64,000 bases of DNA from Pararhodobacter zhoushanensis (GTDB lineage: Bacteria; Pseudomonadota; Alphaproteobacteria; Rhodobacterales; Rhodobacteraceae): NCBI RefSeq assembly GCF_025949695.1, contig NZ_JAPDFL010000001.1:1098001-1162000 (forward strand), read 5' to 3'. The notes below the pieces were generated by a model. It did not search any database. It was not told the origin of the DNA and saw nothing but the letters and a program-made list of their open reading frames with translations. The translations under genes were made by a program, and so were the position numbers. This document shows, in pieces, positions 44,244 to 54,862 of the stretch (position 1 is the stretch's first letter; each line of letters opens with the position of its first letter).

Positions 44244-45002
44244 ATGCCCCGAATTCTTATCACTGGCTGTTCCTCGGGTTTCGGTCAGGCCATCGCCGCG
44301 CAGTTTCTCGATCAGGGGTGGGAGGTCGTCGCGACGATGCGCAGCCCCTCGGCTGAAGGGTTGCCGGTGTCCGACCGCCTGCAGGTGCTGGCGCTGGATG
44401 TGACCGACCCCGACAGCATTGCCGCCGCGCTGGCTGCGGCGGGGCCGATCGACGCGCTGGTGAACAACGCCGGTGTCGGCATGCTCAACGTGCTGGAAGG
44501 CGCGGATATCGCGCGGGCCCGTGAGCTGTTCGAAACCAATGTGCTGGGTGCGATGGCGATGACCCGCGCCGTGATGCCGGCGATGCGCGCCCGGCGCAGC
44601 GGCGTCATCGTCAACGTCAGTTCCAGCGTGACGCTGCGCCCGTTGCCCGCGTTGTCGATCTACAGCGCCAGCAAGGCCGCGCTGAACGCCTTTACTGAAA
44701 GCTTTGCGCTGGAGGCGGCTGAATTCGGCGTCCGGGCGCGTCTGGTGCTGCCCGGCAGTGCGCCGGGAACGTCCTTTGGGCGTAACGCCGTGGCGCGGAT
44801 GGGCATGGCGGTGCCCGAGCCGTACGCGCCCTTCGTGCAGGCCTATTTCCAGAGCCTTCAGTCCGCGACGCAGAAGACCGAGGCGCGGGAGGTCGCGCGG
44901 GCCGTCTGGCGTGCAGTCACGGATGAGACCGCGCCGATGAAGCTGCCCGCCGGTGCGGACGCGGAAAGCTGGTTCCGCGAAGACGGTCTGGCCACGGCCT
45001 GA
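44244..45002 (+). CDS. short-chain dehydrogenase/reductase
   Basis: The 252-residue classical SDR has cofactor motif TGCSSGFG (residues 7-14), NNAGVGML, the catalytic Ser of NVSSSVT and Tyr140-x3-Lys144 in SIYSASKAAL. It would catalyse NAD(P)-dependent reduction or oxidation of an unidentified alcohol or ketone. I chose the ATG at 44244 (AAGGA upstream). The gene for an alpha/beta hydrolase follows 38 nt later on the same strand, and an AraC regulator is divergent. Confidence 0.92.
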   Translation: MPRILITGCSSGFGQAIAAQFLDQGWEVVATMRSPSAEGLPVSDRLQVLALDVTDPDSIAAALAAAGPIDALVNNAGVGMLNVLEGADIARARELFETNVLGAMAMTRAVMPAMRARRSGVIVNVSSSVTLRPLPALSIYSASKAALNAFTESFALEAAEFGVRARLVLPGSAPGTSFGRNAVARMGMAVPEPYAPFVQAYFQSLQSATQKTEAREVARAVWRAVTDETAPMKLPAGADAESWFREDGLATA

Positions 45003-45040
45003 GACCGGCGACCCAATCAACCCTGCAAAAGGAAAACACC

Positions 45041-45997
45041 ATGAACCGACTGATCACCCTGTCCCGCGCCCTGCCAACGCCCGCGCCAGAGATTACCGTA
45101 GCCTATACGCCGATCCGGCTGCCGATGCCGGGACGCCAGCCGCTTGAGCTGCGCCTCACCGCGCCGGCGGTGGGCAATGACCTGCCCGTCGTGATTCTGC
45201 TGCACGGCTTCGGTCCGTCGAACTATATCCCGTCAAAGGACGGCTACGCGCCCTTGGCGCAGTTCTGGGCCGAACGCGGTGTGGCGGTGATCCAGCCGAC
45301 GCAAGCCAGTTCGCGGGTTGGCGGACTGGATCCCGATCAGCCCGGCGGGCCGTTCTTCTGGCGTGAACGGGTGGCGGAAGTTCATGCCATCCTCGACCAG
45401 CTGGCCGAGATCGTGCGACAGGCACCCGCCGTGGCCGGGCGGCTGGACCCTGATCGGATCGCCGTGGCCGGGCATTCCTTTGGCGGCTTTACCGGCGGTC
45501 TTCTGCTGGGCGCGCGCTTGCAGGGCGAGAGCTTCGCGCATCCGCGGATCCGTGCCGGGATCCTGCTGGCCGCGCCGGGGCGCGGTGGTGCGGATCTGAC
45601 ACCGGAAAGCGCCGCTCGCTTTCCCTTTTTCGATGTGGATTTCAGCGCGATCACCATCCCGACGCTGGTGGTCATCGGCGCACAGGACGCCCCGCGTTTC
45701 ACGCCCCGGGGTGCCGAGTGGCACGCCGACGCCTTCCACGACGCACCGGGGGCCGAGGCGCTGCTGACGATCCACGGTGTCGGCCATGGTCTGGGGGGTA
45801 TCGCCGGGTGGGACGCTCGCGAGACCGAGGTCGAAGACCCCGACGCTTTGGAAGCGACGCGTCGGTTGACGCTGGCCTGGCTGCGGAGTGCCTTGGCCGT
45901 GGCCCCGGACGCCTGGACAGAAAGCCAGTCTGCGCTTGCAGAGCACGCGGCATCGATCGCGGAGATTGCGGTGCGATCGACAGCCAGCGCGGCGTGA
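45041..45997 (+). CDS. alpha/beta hydrolase (chlorophyllase/dienelactone-hydrolase-like)
   Basis: The 318-residue protein has the oxyanion segment VILLHGFGPSNY, the nucleophile elbow GHSFGG (Ser146), an acid near TLVVIGAQDAP and a late His in IHGVGHGLGG. It has no clear signal peptide. It is probably co-transcribed with the SDR gene (38-nt gap, AAAGGAAAA ribosome site). The substrate is unknown; an ester or lactone is likely. Confidence 0.85.
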   Translation: MNRLITLSRALPTPAPEITVAYTPIRLPMPGRQPLELRLTAPAVGNDLPVVILLHGFGPSNYIPSKDGYAPLAQFWAERGVAVIQPTQASSRVGGLDPDQPGGPFFWRERVAEVHAILDQLAEIVRQAPAVAGRLDPDRIAVAGHSFGGFTGGLLLGARLQGESFAHPRIRAGILLAAPGRGGADLTPESAARFPFFDVDFSAITIPTLVVIGAQDAPRFTPRGAEWHADAFHDAPGAEALLTIHGVGHGLGGIAGWDARETEVEDPDALEATRRLTLAWLRSALAVAPDAWTESQSALAEHAASIAEIAVRSTASAA

Positions 45998-46076
45998 TCG
46001 GCATCGCGTCATGACAGCCTGTCGCGTTCTCGCCGCGTCCAAAGGCTTGCAGCCTGCGCCCTGAGCCGGGCAGAAT

Positions 46077-46110
46077 GAGGGGCGCTGCCGCTCAAAGCGC
46101 AGCGCCCCTC
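46077..46110. terminator. bidirectional hairpin between convergent genes
   Basis: GAGGGGCGCTGC (46077-46088) pairs perfectly with GCAGCGCCCCTC (46099-46110) around a 10-nt loop, followed by TTGT. It lies between the convergent hydrolase and FAH genes and can serve both. A second hairpin, GCCGCCGCT/AGCGGCGGC, lies at about 46142-46164. Confidence 0.8.
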
Positions 46111-46172
46111 TTGTGCTGGACCCTCAGACGGCCCGTGTGTCGCCGCCGCTCAGCAAGCGGCGGCTGTCAGCA

Positions 46173-47144
46173 TCAGGGCCGCACAAGCCGGTTGCGCAGG
46201 ATGCCGATGCCGTCGACCTCAAGCTCGATCACGTCGCCGGGGTTGAGAAAGCGCATCTGCTCCAGCCCGCAGCCATTGCCGACGGTGCCCGAGCCAATGA
46301 ACTCGCCGCTGTGCAGGGTTTCCGAGGCCGAGACATGCGCGATCACATCCTCGAACTTCCAGTGCATCGTGCTGGAATTCCCCCGGCCCCATTCCTCGCC
46401 GTTGACGCGGCAGATCATGGTCAGGTTGTAGGGATCGGTCATTTCATCCGCCGTGACCAGACAGGGGCCCATCGGGTTTGCGGTGTCGAAATCCTTGCCC
46501 TTGGCCGGTCCCAGCTGGCCGCCCATTTCGGCGGTCTGCGCGTCGCGGGCGGTCATGTCGTTGAAGATCGTGTAGCCGAAGATGTGGCTGCGCGCGTCTT
46601 CCTTGCAGATGTCCTTGCCGGGTTTGCCGATGTAGCAGCCAAATTCCAGTTCAAAATCCATGAAGTTGGAATAGTGCGGCCAGAGCACGTCCTGCTCGGT
46701 GCCGATCACCGAGAAACGGTTGGCTTTGTAGTAGATCGGCTGGTCGTAGAAGGTCTGCGGAATCGACAGGATGCCTTTGGCCTCCATGTCCTTGAGCGCG
46801 GCCTCGGGGTCATCAAACGCCTGCGCGCGCAGTTTGCGGGCGTTGGCGAAGGCCTGCTTGAGATGGGTCTCGAAGCACAGCGCGTCGCGCATCTGCGGCG
46901 GCGGCTGGATCGGTGCCAGCAGCGTGACCGCCGTGCGGCCATGCCCGTGGTTCGCCGCGCCACGCTGCTCGGCGTCTTGCGCGGCGGCCAGCGCGTCGGG
47001 CCCGCCTTCGGCGATGGCCAGCACCGAGGCCACGCGCGCGTCACCGCCCGACGCGGCCAGCAGGTCGATCACGCGCGTGCCGCCCTCGACCAGCGCGCCT
47101 GCGCGTTTCACGCCGTCGCCGGCGTCATAGGTCACCAGTTTCAT
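46173..47144 (-). CDS. fumarylacetoacetate hydrolase family protein
   Basis: The 323-residue protein begins MKLVTYDAGDGVKRAGALVE. It has the FAH catalytic core with metal ligands in FMDFELEFGCYIGKPG, then GYTIFNDMTARDAQ, KGKDFDTANPMGPCLVTADE and the closing GSGTVGNGCGLEQMRFLNPG. Family members hydrolyse C-C bonds in beta-diketo acids or hydrate/decarboxylate dienoates in aromatic and sugar-acid pathways. It sits 29 bp downstream of the TetR gene, same strand, next to a TRAP/thiolase/ligase cluster, so a role in that catabolic path is likely. Confidence 0.9.
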   Translation of the reverse strand: MKLVTYDAGDGVKRAGALVEGGTRVIDLLAASGGDARVASVLAIAEGGPDALAAAQDAEQRGAANHGHGRTAVTLLAPIQPPPQMRDALCFETHLKQAFANARKLRAQAFDDPEAALKDMEAKGILSIPQTFYDQPIYYKANRFSVIGTEQDVLWPHYSNFMDFELEFGCYIGKPGKDICKEDARSHIFGYTIFNDMTARDAQTAEMGGQLGPAKGKDFDTANPMGPCLVTADEMTDPYNLTMICRVNGEEWGRGNSSTMHWKFEDVIAHVSASETLHSGEFIGSGTVGNGCGLEQMRFLNPGDVIELEVDGIGILRNRLVRP

Positions 47145-47173
47145 CCTGTTCCTCCTGTCCAGAAATCTTTGGG

Positions 47174-47846
47174 TCAGCGGGCGCGGTGGCGCAACCCGGC
47201 AACCAGAATCGCGACCAGATGCTGCGAGGCTTCCTCGTTGCGGTCAGGGTCGGCGGCACCGTCGCTCAGGCGCGCGATACGGCCAGTGTCGGCCATGAAG
47301 AACATCATCGAGCCGAGCATGGTGCTATAGGCGTAATGGACTTCGGCCTTGGTCCAGTCGGGCAGGCATTCGTGCAGCGCCGTCAGGATCATTCGGGCCA
47401 CCGGGTCGAACATCTCGGTGAAGATCCCGCGCTCGACATTGGCGGGTTCGGTGATCTCGCGCGCCAGGATCGCGCCGAAATGGCCTGAATTGCGCAGGCC
47501 CAGCATCGGCACGATCAGCGCGCGGACCACCAGTTCAAGCCGGCGATCCAGATCGCTTTCCATGCGCGCGATTTCCAGCCCGATCTGCCGCTGGCCGACA
47601 ATGGTCGGCACCCGCAGGCGGAAGATCGAGCGGTAAAGCTCAAGCTTGGAAACGAAGTGATACGAGATCAGCGCCACCGGCACATCGGCGCGTGTGGCGA
47701 TGGTGCGCAGGCTTGTTCCGGCGAGATCCCTGTTCGGCAAAGACCTCTTCGGCCACCGCAAGAATGCGGTCGCGGGCCTTTTCCGACTTCGGTTCGGTGC
47801 CGGGCGCGTCGGCGTCCTGAGAAAGCGGCGAGGGGGTCTTGGGCAT
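47174..47846 (-). pseudogene. TetR-family regulator, frameshifted
   Basis: The N-terminus (MPKTPSPLSQDADAPGTEPK, then RDRILAVAEEVFAEQG) and the rest of the HTH (AGTSLRTIATRADVPVALIS, YHFVSKLELYRSIF) lie in different frames. The break is near 47722-47730. Removing one base there gives the canonical EQG-x-AGTSLR spacing. The C-terminal ligand domain to 47174 is intact. Either it is inactive or this is an error; unlike the three other breaks in the window, a single added G does not repair it. It is divergent from the TRAP genes, with clear palindromes in between. Confidence 0.8.
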
Positions 47847-47887
47847 TGGTCTTCGAGGCTCCGGGGCTTCAATATGATCATGGTATA

Positions 47888-47931
47888 AATATTATTGACA
47901 GGTAGGTCAATAATATTGAACACCTGTTCAA
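47888..47931. promoter_or_regulatory. two adjacent palindromes, likely TetR operator
   Basis: AATATTATTGAC (47888-47899) and GTCAATAATATT (47906-47917) form a perfect 12-bp inverted repeat with a 6-bp spacer. TTGAACA-CC-TGTTCAA (47916-47931) is a second perfect palindrome that overlaps its edge by 2 bp. Both lie in the unusually A/T-rich divergent region between the TetR gene and dctP, where promoters are expected. Confidence 0.7.
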
Positions 47932-47990
47932 GACGCGGAACGAAGAGGGTTGGAGCGATTCGACGCCGCGCCTGATTCAGGGAGAGAGAC

Positions 47991-49061
47991 ATGATGACCA
48001 AGACTTTCGGGGCGCTTGCCCTGACCGCCTCGACGCTGGCGCTGACCGCGCCCGCCTCGGCGACCGACACGCTGCGCCTGACCATCGCCATGGGGCACCC
48101 CGAGGTGTTCTTGTGGGTCAAGCACATCCACGAAACCTTCATCCCCGCGTTGGAACGCGAACTGGCGCGCACGGGTGAGGTGCAGGTCGAGTGGACCGAA
48201 GCCTATGGTGGCACGCTGGTGCGGCTGGGGTCCGAGATCGAATCCTTCCAGACCGGCATCATGGACGTCGGGCAGGTCTCGGGCGTGTTCAACCCGGCCG
48301 AGGCGGGGATCCTGAACGTGACCTATGCCATGCCCTTTGGCCCGACCGACCCGGCGCAGGTTACCGCCGCTGCGGAAGAAGCGTTGCGGGCCTCCGGCGC
48401 GCAGGACTTGCTGCAAGAGGCGACGGGCGTCGTCTATATCGGCGGCGGCGTGGCGATTGACGGCTATAACATCGGCGCCAACCGCGAAATCCGCAGCCTG
48501 TCGGACATGAACGGCCTGCGCATTGGCGGTGCGCCGTCGAACCATGCGTGGCTGGATGGCAGCGGGGCGGTTGCGGTCGGGGGCTCGTACACCAGCTTTT
48601 ACAACGACATTCAGACCGGCGTTTACAGCGGCCATATCGGCTGGATCACCGCCTCGACCCCGGCCCGGCTGTACGAGGTTGCGCCCTATTGGAACCAGGT
48701 TGATTTCGGCTCGATGTATATCGGTGGCCTGGGCGTGTCGCAGGCGCGCTGGGACAGTTTTTCGGACGACACGCGCCAGGCGTTCCTGACCGCCGCTGCC
48801 GAGTATACCGAGGCCTATCACGCCGAACAGGCCGCCCGCTATGACGCCGCGCGCGAGGCGTATGTGGCCGGGGGCGGGGAGTTCGTCGAGATGGAGCCGG
48901 GCGAACGCCAGCACTGGATCGACGCGATGACCAACCCGACCACCGCTTTCATCGCCGCCGCCGAGGCGCGCGGCGAGCCGGGGCGCGGGGTGCTGGAAGC
49001 CTACCGCGATCTGCTGGGGGCGCAGGGCTTCACCTTCCCGCGCGACTATCTGGCGCCGTGA
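47991..49061 (+). CDS. dctP: TRAP transporter periplasmic substrate-binding protein
   Basis: The 356-residue protein has a signal peptide (MMTKTFGALALTASTLALTA, cleavage ASA-TDT) and the DctP fold: EAYGGTLVRLGSEIESFQTG, GLRIGGAPSNHAWLDGSGAV, VGGSYTSFYNDIQTGVYSGH and the late YWNQVDFGSMYIGG. It would bind an organic acid anion in the periplasm. It heads dctP-dctQ-dctM and then the MBL, thiolase and ligase genes; the TetR operator-like sites lie 60-100 bp upstream. Confidence 0.93.
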   Translation: MMTKTFGALALTASTLALTAPASATDTLRLTIAMGHPEVFLWVKHIHETFIPALERELARTGEVQVEWTEAYGGTLVRLGSEIESFQTGIMDVGQVSGVFNPAEAGILNVTYAMPFGPTDPAQVTAAAEEALRASGAQDLLQEATGVVYIGGGVAIDGYNIGANREIRSLSDMNGLRIGGAPSNHAWLDGSGAVAVGGSYTSFYNDIQTGVYSGHIGWITASTPARLYEVAPYWNQVDFGSMYIGGLGVSQARWDSFSDDTRQAFLTAAAEYTEAYHAEQAARYDAAREAYVAGGGEFVEMEPGERQHWIDAMTNPTTAFIAAAEARGEPGRGVLEAYRDLLGAQGFTFPRDYLAP

Positions 49062-49124
49062 TCAACCAGCGCGGCGCGGGGGCTTCCCGCGCCTCCCTTC
49101 CACCAATGAACGGTGATTTTTCCC

Positions 49125-49663
49125 ATGGTTGGCACTGACCCTGCACTTCCTGAGGCCGCGACGGATCGCGGCCCCGTTTCAGCGATCACGGCGGTGCTCA
49201 ACGCTGTCGGTACGGTCTGGATCGTGGCGCTGATGCTGCTGATCGTGTCCGACATCGCGATGCGCAACATCGCCAACGCGCCGATTGCGGGCGTGCCCGA
49301 GATGGTGTCGTTTTCCATCGTCGGCATCGTCTTTCTGCAATTGTCGCACGCGCTGCGGGCCGGGGGCTGACCCGCTCGGACATCCTGCTCGACGCGCTGG
49401 CCGAGCGCGCGCCGATGGCGCGGCGGCTGTTGCTGGCGCTGTTCAACCTGACCGGCGCGGGCATTCTGGCCATCGCGTTGTGGTGGTTTGTGCCGTCGCT
49501 GTCGTCGGCGTGGAACAACCCGGCGCGGCATTTCATGGGCTCGCCCGGCGTGTTCACCCTGCCGCGCTGGCCGCTTTATGCGCTGATGTGCATCGGCATG
49601 GCGGCGACGATCCTGCAATTCCTGACCTTCGCCTGGTCAGCCCTGAAAGGAGGCAAGGCATGA
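49125..49663 (+). pseudogene. dctQ: TRAP transporter small permease, frameshifted
   Basis: The first half (MVGTDPALPEAATDRGPVSA, TM VWIVALMLLIVSDIAMRNIA, EMVSFSIVGIVFLQLSHALR) ends at a TGA at 49368. The rest (LTRSDILLDALAERAPMARR, TM helices, ALKGGKA) continues in another frame. The sequence at the junction is GCC GGG GGC TGA with five G at 49362-49366; one more G gives GCC GGG GGG CTG ACC CGC and restores the whole four-helix protein. The stop overlaps dctM by 4 nt. The gene is probably functional if the missing G is a read error. Confidence 0.85.
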
Positions 49664-50973
49664 GTGGCATCGCCGTTGCCCTGATCACCATCGCCCTGAT
49701 GCTGGTGTTGATCTACGCCGGGCTGCACGTGGCCATCGCGCTGTTGGTGCTGTCCTTTGCCGGTGTCTGGATGCTGCGCGACAGTTTCGACATTGCCGCC
49801 AACATGATGGTGCTGGCGTTCAAGGATTCGATCTCGGACTATCTGTTCGGCGTCGTACCGCTGTTCGTGTTGATGGGGCTGGTCGTGGCCGCCGCCGGGA
49901 TTGGCCGCGATGCCTTTGACGTGGCGCATCAGGCCTTTCGCCGGGTGCGCGGCGGGCTGGGCATCGGCACGGTGGTTGCCAATGCGATCTTTGCCGCGAT
50001 CACCGGGATCTCGATCGCCTCGGCGGCGGTGTTCAGCAAACTGGCCGTGCCCGAGATGCGCCGCCGGGGTTATACCAAATCCTTCTCCGTTGGCGTGGTG
50101 GCCGGGTCGTCGGTGCTGGGCATGCTGCTGCCCCCCTCGCTGCTGTTCATCCTGTACGGTGTGCTGACCGAGCAATCGGTGGGCGCGCTGTTTGTCGCCG
50201 GGATCCTGCCGGGGCTGTTGCTGACCGTGATCTACAGTCTGGGCATTCTGGTGGCCGCGCGGGTCACGCCAAACTGGGTGGGCGGCACGCTACCCGATGA
50301 CGATGACACGCCGCTGATGAGCGGGGCCGAGATCGCCCGCAAGATGGGGCCGATCATCCTGCTGGTCGCGCTGGTGATGGGCGGCATCTATGGCGGGATC
50401 TTCACCCCGACCGAAGCCGGTGCCGCCGGTGCCTTCGCCGCCACGCTGATCGCCATCGCCAAGCGGCGCATCACCTGGCGCGTGTTTCGCGATGTGCTGA
50501 TCCAGACCGGCCATACCACGGCGGCGGTGTGTTTCCTGATCCTGTCGGCCTCGCTCTATTCGCGGATGCTGGCGATGTCGGGCCTGCCCAGCTGGCTGGG
50601 CGCGCAGGTGATGGGCGCCGGGCTGGATGCCTCGAGTGTGGTGCTGCTGGTGGCGCTGGTGATGATCGTGCTGGGCACGATTCTGGACAGCTCGTCGATC
50701 ATGCTGCTGGTTATTCCCATCGCCTATCCGGTGCTGGCCGCGTTGCAGGTCGATCTGATCTGGTTCGGCGTGCTGGTCATTCTGGCGGTCGAGATCGGGC
50801 TCTTGACCCCGCCCTTCGGCATCGCCGTCTTTGTCGTCAAGGCCGCGCTTGGGCCGACCAGCGACATCACCCTGTGGCAGATCTTCAAAGGGGCCGCTCC
50901 CTTCGCGCTGGCGATGGTCGGTCTGCTGCTGCTGGTTTTCTTCTTCCCCTCTCTCGCGACTGCGCTTCTGTAA
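49660..50973 (+). CDS. dctM: TRAP transporter large permease
   Basis: The 437-residue protein begins MSGIAVALITIALMLVLIYA and has 12 or more membrane helices. The family segments are VPLFVLMGLVVAAAGIGRDA, AITGISIASAAVFSKLAVPE, GSSVLGMLLPPSLLFILYG and FTPTEAGAAGAFAATLIA. It is the cation-coupled translocation subunit. It overlaps dctQ by 4 nt and is followed 10 nt later by the MBL gene. Confidence 0.95.
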   Translation: MSGIAVALITIALMLVLIYAGLHVAIALLVLSFAGVWMLRDSFDIAANMMVLAFKDSISDYLFGVVPLFVLMGLVVAAAGIGRDAFDVAHQAFRRVRGGLGIGTVVANAIFAAITGISIASAAVFSKLAVPEMRRRGYTKSFSVGVVAGSSVLGMLLPPSLLFILYGVLTEQSVGALFVAGILPGLLLTVIYSLGILVAARVTPNWVGGTLPDDDDTPLMSGAEIARKMGPIILLVALVMGGIYGGIFTPTEAGAAGAFAATLIAIAKRRITWRVFRDVLIQTGHTTAAVCFLILSASLYSRMLAMSGLPSWLGAQVMGAGLDASSVVLLVALVMIVLGTILDSSSIMLLVIPIAYPVLAALQVDLIWFGVLVILAVEIGLLTPPFGIAVFVVKAALGPTSDITLWQIFKGAAPFALAMVGLLLLVFFFPSLATALL

Positions 50974-50983
50974 GGAGAACCCC

Positions 50984-51997
50984 ATGTCCAAATGGACCTT
51001 CACCAAAGGCCTGCACGAGGTCGGCAACGGCGTCTGGGCTTACCTGCAACCCGATGGATCGTGGGGCTGGTCGAACGCCGGTGTGATCGTGGACGGCGAT
51101 CAGTCGCTGTTGGTCGATACGCTGTTTGATCTCAAGCTGACCGGCGAGATGCTGGACGACATGCGCCGCTCGATCCCGGCCACGCGGCAGATCGACGTGC
51201 TGGTCAACACCCATGCCGATGGCGACCACACGTTCGGCAATCAGCTGGTCGAGGGCGCGCGGATCATCACCTCGCAGGGCACGGCGGATGAATTTTCGGT
51301 CATCCAGCCCGCGGTCTGGCAGAACCTTGCGGACAACGCCGAACAGTTCGGCGCGGCGGGCGCGTTCATCCGCGAATGCTTCCGTCCGTTCAACTTTTCG
51401 GACGTGGTGCTGACCCCGCCGACCGAAACCTTCTCGGGGCACAAGGAGATCAGGGTCGGTGACAAGATCGTCGAGCTGATCGAAGTCGGCCCGGCGCATT
51501 CGCTGGGCGATACGCTGATCCACGTGCCCGCCGACGGGGTCGTTTATACCGGCGATATCCTGTTCAACGGCGGCACCCCGATTGCGTGGTACGGCCCGGT
51601 GCATCGCTGGGTGCGTGCCTGTGACGTGCTGCTGGATCTGGACGCCGAGGTGATCGTGGCCGGGCATGGCCCGATTGCCACCAAGGGCGACGTGCGCCGC
51701 ATGAAGCAGTACCTTGTCGACATCACCGGCGAGGCGCGGCGGTTCTATGACGCGGGCGTCGCTTGGGACGAGGCGGTGCGCGAGATCAATCTGGGCGCTT
51801 ATGCCGATTGGGACGATGCCGAGCGCGTCGCCGTGACGTTGCAGACCCTCTACGACGATTTCTCGGTCGGTGATCAGCGCCCGGTGCGCGACAAGATGCC
51901 TTACTTCGCGGTCATGAAGGCGATGCGCGAGAAGCTGGGCAAACCGCCGGTCCATGCGCATCTCTATGGCACCTGCAGCTGCGGCAAAGATCACTGA
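50984..51997 (+). CDS. MBL-fold metallo-hydrolase
   Basis: The 337-residue protein has the metal-site motif HADGDH (His77 to His82, with Asp in place of the usual second His), His in VGPAHSLGDTLIH, Asp in VYTGDILFNGG and VAGHGPIATKG. The C-terminus is Cys/His-rich (LYGTCSCGKDH). It is likely a thioester or lactone hydrolase of the catabolic cluster; the exact reaction is unknown. Ribosome site TAAGGAGA is 7 nt upstream. It is followed 10 nt later by the thiolase gene. Confidence 0.85.
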   Translation: MSKWTFTKGLHEVGNGVWAYLQPDGSWGWSNAGVIVDGDQSLLVDTLFDLKLTGEMLDDMRRSIPATRQIDVLVNTHADGDHTFGNQLVEGARIITSQGTADEFSVIQPAVWQNLADNAEQFGAAGAFIRECFRPFNFSDVVLTPPTETFSGHKEIRVGDKIVELIEVGPAHSLGDTLIHVPADGVVYTGDILFNGGTPIAWYGPVHRWVRACDVLLDLDAEVIVAGHGPIATKGDVRRMKQYLVDITGEARRFYDAGVAWDEAVREINLGAYADWDDAERVAVTLQTLYDDFSVGDQRPVRDKMPYFAVMKAMREKLGKPPVHAHLYGTCSCGKDH

Positions 51998-52007
51998 GGG
52001 GGCTTCC

Positions 52008-53180
52008 ATGCCAATCCAGACCTATATCACCGGCACCGGCCACAGCCGGTTCGGCAAACTGTCGGCCACGCTTGAAGAGCTGATCACCGAGGTCACCCGC
52101 GAGGCGCTGGCGGATGCCGGGTTGCAGGGTTCGGATATCGACGCGGTGTATCTGGGCCATTTCAACAGCGGTCTGGTGCCGGATGGCTTTGCGTCGTCGC
52201 TGGCGATGCAGGCGGATGCCGGGCTGCGCTTTGCCCCGGCGACGCGGTGCGAGAACGCCTGCGCCTCGGGTGCGGCGGCGTTTCACGGCGCGCTCAACCT
52301 GATCCGGGCGGGCGGGGCGCGCAACGTGCTGGTGATCGGCGCGGAAAAGATGACCCACCGCACGACGGCGGATGTCACCCGCGCGCTGGCGGGGGCGGGC
52401 TACCAGAATGACCCGGCCGAGGCAGGCTTGAGCTTTCCGCAAGCTTTTGCCCTGCTCGCGCAGGGTTACGGCGAGCGCTATGGCGATCCGACCGAAACGC
52501 TGGCCCGCATCGCGGTCAAGAACCACGCCAACGCGCTGAACAACCCCTTGGCGCAGATGCACAAACCGCTGGATCTGGCCGTCGCGCTTACCGTCTCGGA
52601 TCGCAACCCGCTGATCGCGCCGCCGCTCAAGCTCAGCGATTGCTCGCTGATTACCGACGGGGCGGCGGCGGTGGTGCTCAGTTCTGCCGACGCGGCTGCC
52701 AGTGCCTCCCGCAGGGTGCACATCGTCGCCGCCAGCCACGTGTCCGACCTGCTGCCGATGGCCGCACGCGACGTTCTGGCCTTTGAAGGGCCGCGCCGGG
52801 CGATCGAGGCCGCCTATGCGCAGGCCGGGATCACCGTGCAGGATCTGGATTTCGCCGAGGTCCACGATTGCTTCACCATCGCCGAATTGCTGATCTACGA
52901 GGCGATGGGGCTGGCCGCGCCCGGTCAGGGCGGCAGAGTTATTGCCGACGGGACAGTGCTGGCCGATGGCGCGCTGCCAGTGAACCTGTCGGGCGGGCTC
53001 AAGGCCAAGGGGCACCCGGTGGGGGCCACGGGTGTATCGATGCTGGCGCTGGCGGCGCGGCAGTTGACGGGCGGGGCCGGGGCGATGCAGCTGACCACGC
53101 CGGAATGGGCGCTGGCCTTCAACATGGGCGGGGCGGCGGTGGCGAATTACGCGACCGTCCTGCACGCCGACCGGGCCTGA
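52008..53180 (+). CDS. thiolase family protein (SCP-x type acetyl-CoA acyltransferase)
   Basis: The 390-residue protein has nucleophile Cys85 in ENACASGAAAFHGALN, the HDCFTIAELL segment and catalytic GGLKAKGHPVGATG. The lack of the NRFC box and the VHDCF motif place it in the SCP-x/non-classical thiolase group. It would cleave a 3-oxoacyl-CoA or perform a condensation, acting after the downstream acyl-CoA ligase. It begins 10 nt after the MBL gene and ends 17 nt before the ligase gene. Confidence 0.9.
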   Translation: MPIQTYITGTGHSRFGKLSATLEELITEVTREALADAGLQGSDIDAVYLGHFNSGLVPDGFASSLAMQADAGLRFAPATRCENACASGAAAFHGALNLIRAGGARNVLVIGAEKMTHRTTADVTRALAGAGYQNDPAEAGLSFPQAFALLAQGYGERYGDPTETLARIAVKNHANALNNPLAQMHKPLDLAVALTVSDRNPLIAPPLKLSDCSLITDGAAAVVLSSADAAASASRRVHIVAASHVSDLLPMAARDVLAFEGPRRAIEAAYAQAGITVQDLDFAEVHDCFTIAELLIYEAMGLAAPGQGGRVIADGTVLADGALPVNLSGGLKAKGHPVGATGVSMLALAARQLTGGAGAMQLTTPEWALAFNMGGAAVANYATVLHADRA

Positions 53181-53197
53181 ACGCAGGGAGAGTGACG

Positions 53198-54700
<1,503 letters not shown>

Positions 54701-54862
54701 CCCTTGGGGCGGGCCGGTCAGGGCTGCGCGCGTTTTCAGGGCGATCACCGGCCCGTCGCAGCCTGCGGGCACTATTTTGCGCAGAGCACGCAACCGAACG
54801 CTGCGGCGGGCGTTGGTACAGGCGACATGTGCTCGCACACCCCCCGGACTGGAGTTCAGATC

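Noticed and set aside
47847..48172. Extension of the TetR frame upstream to 48172
   Set aside because: The extra codons run through the operator palindromes and antisense to dctP; the real N-terminus is the frame starting at 47846.
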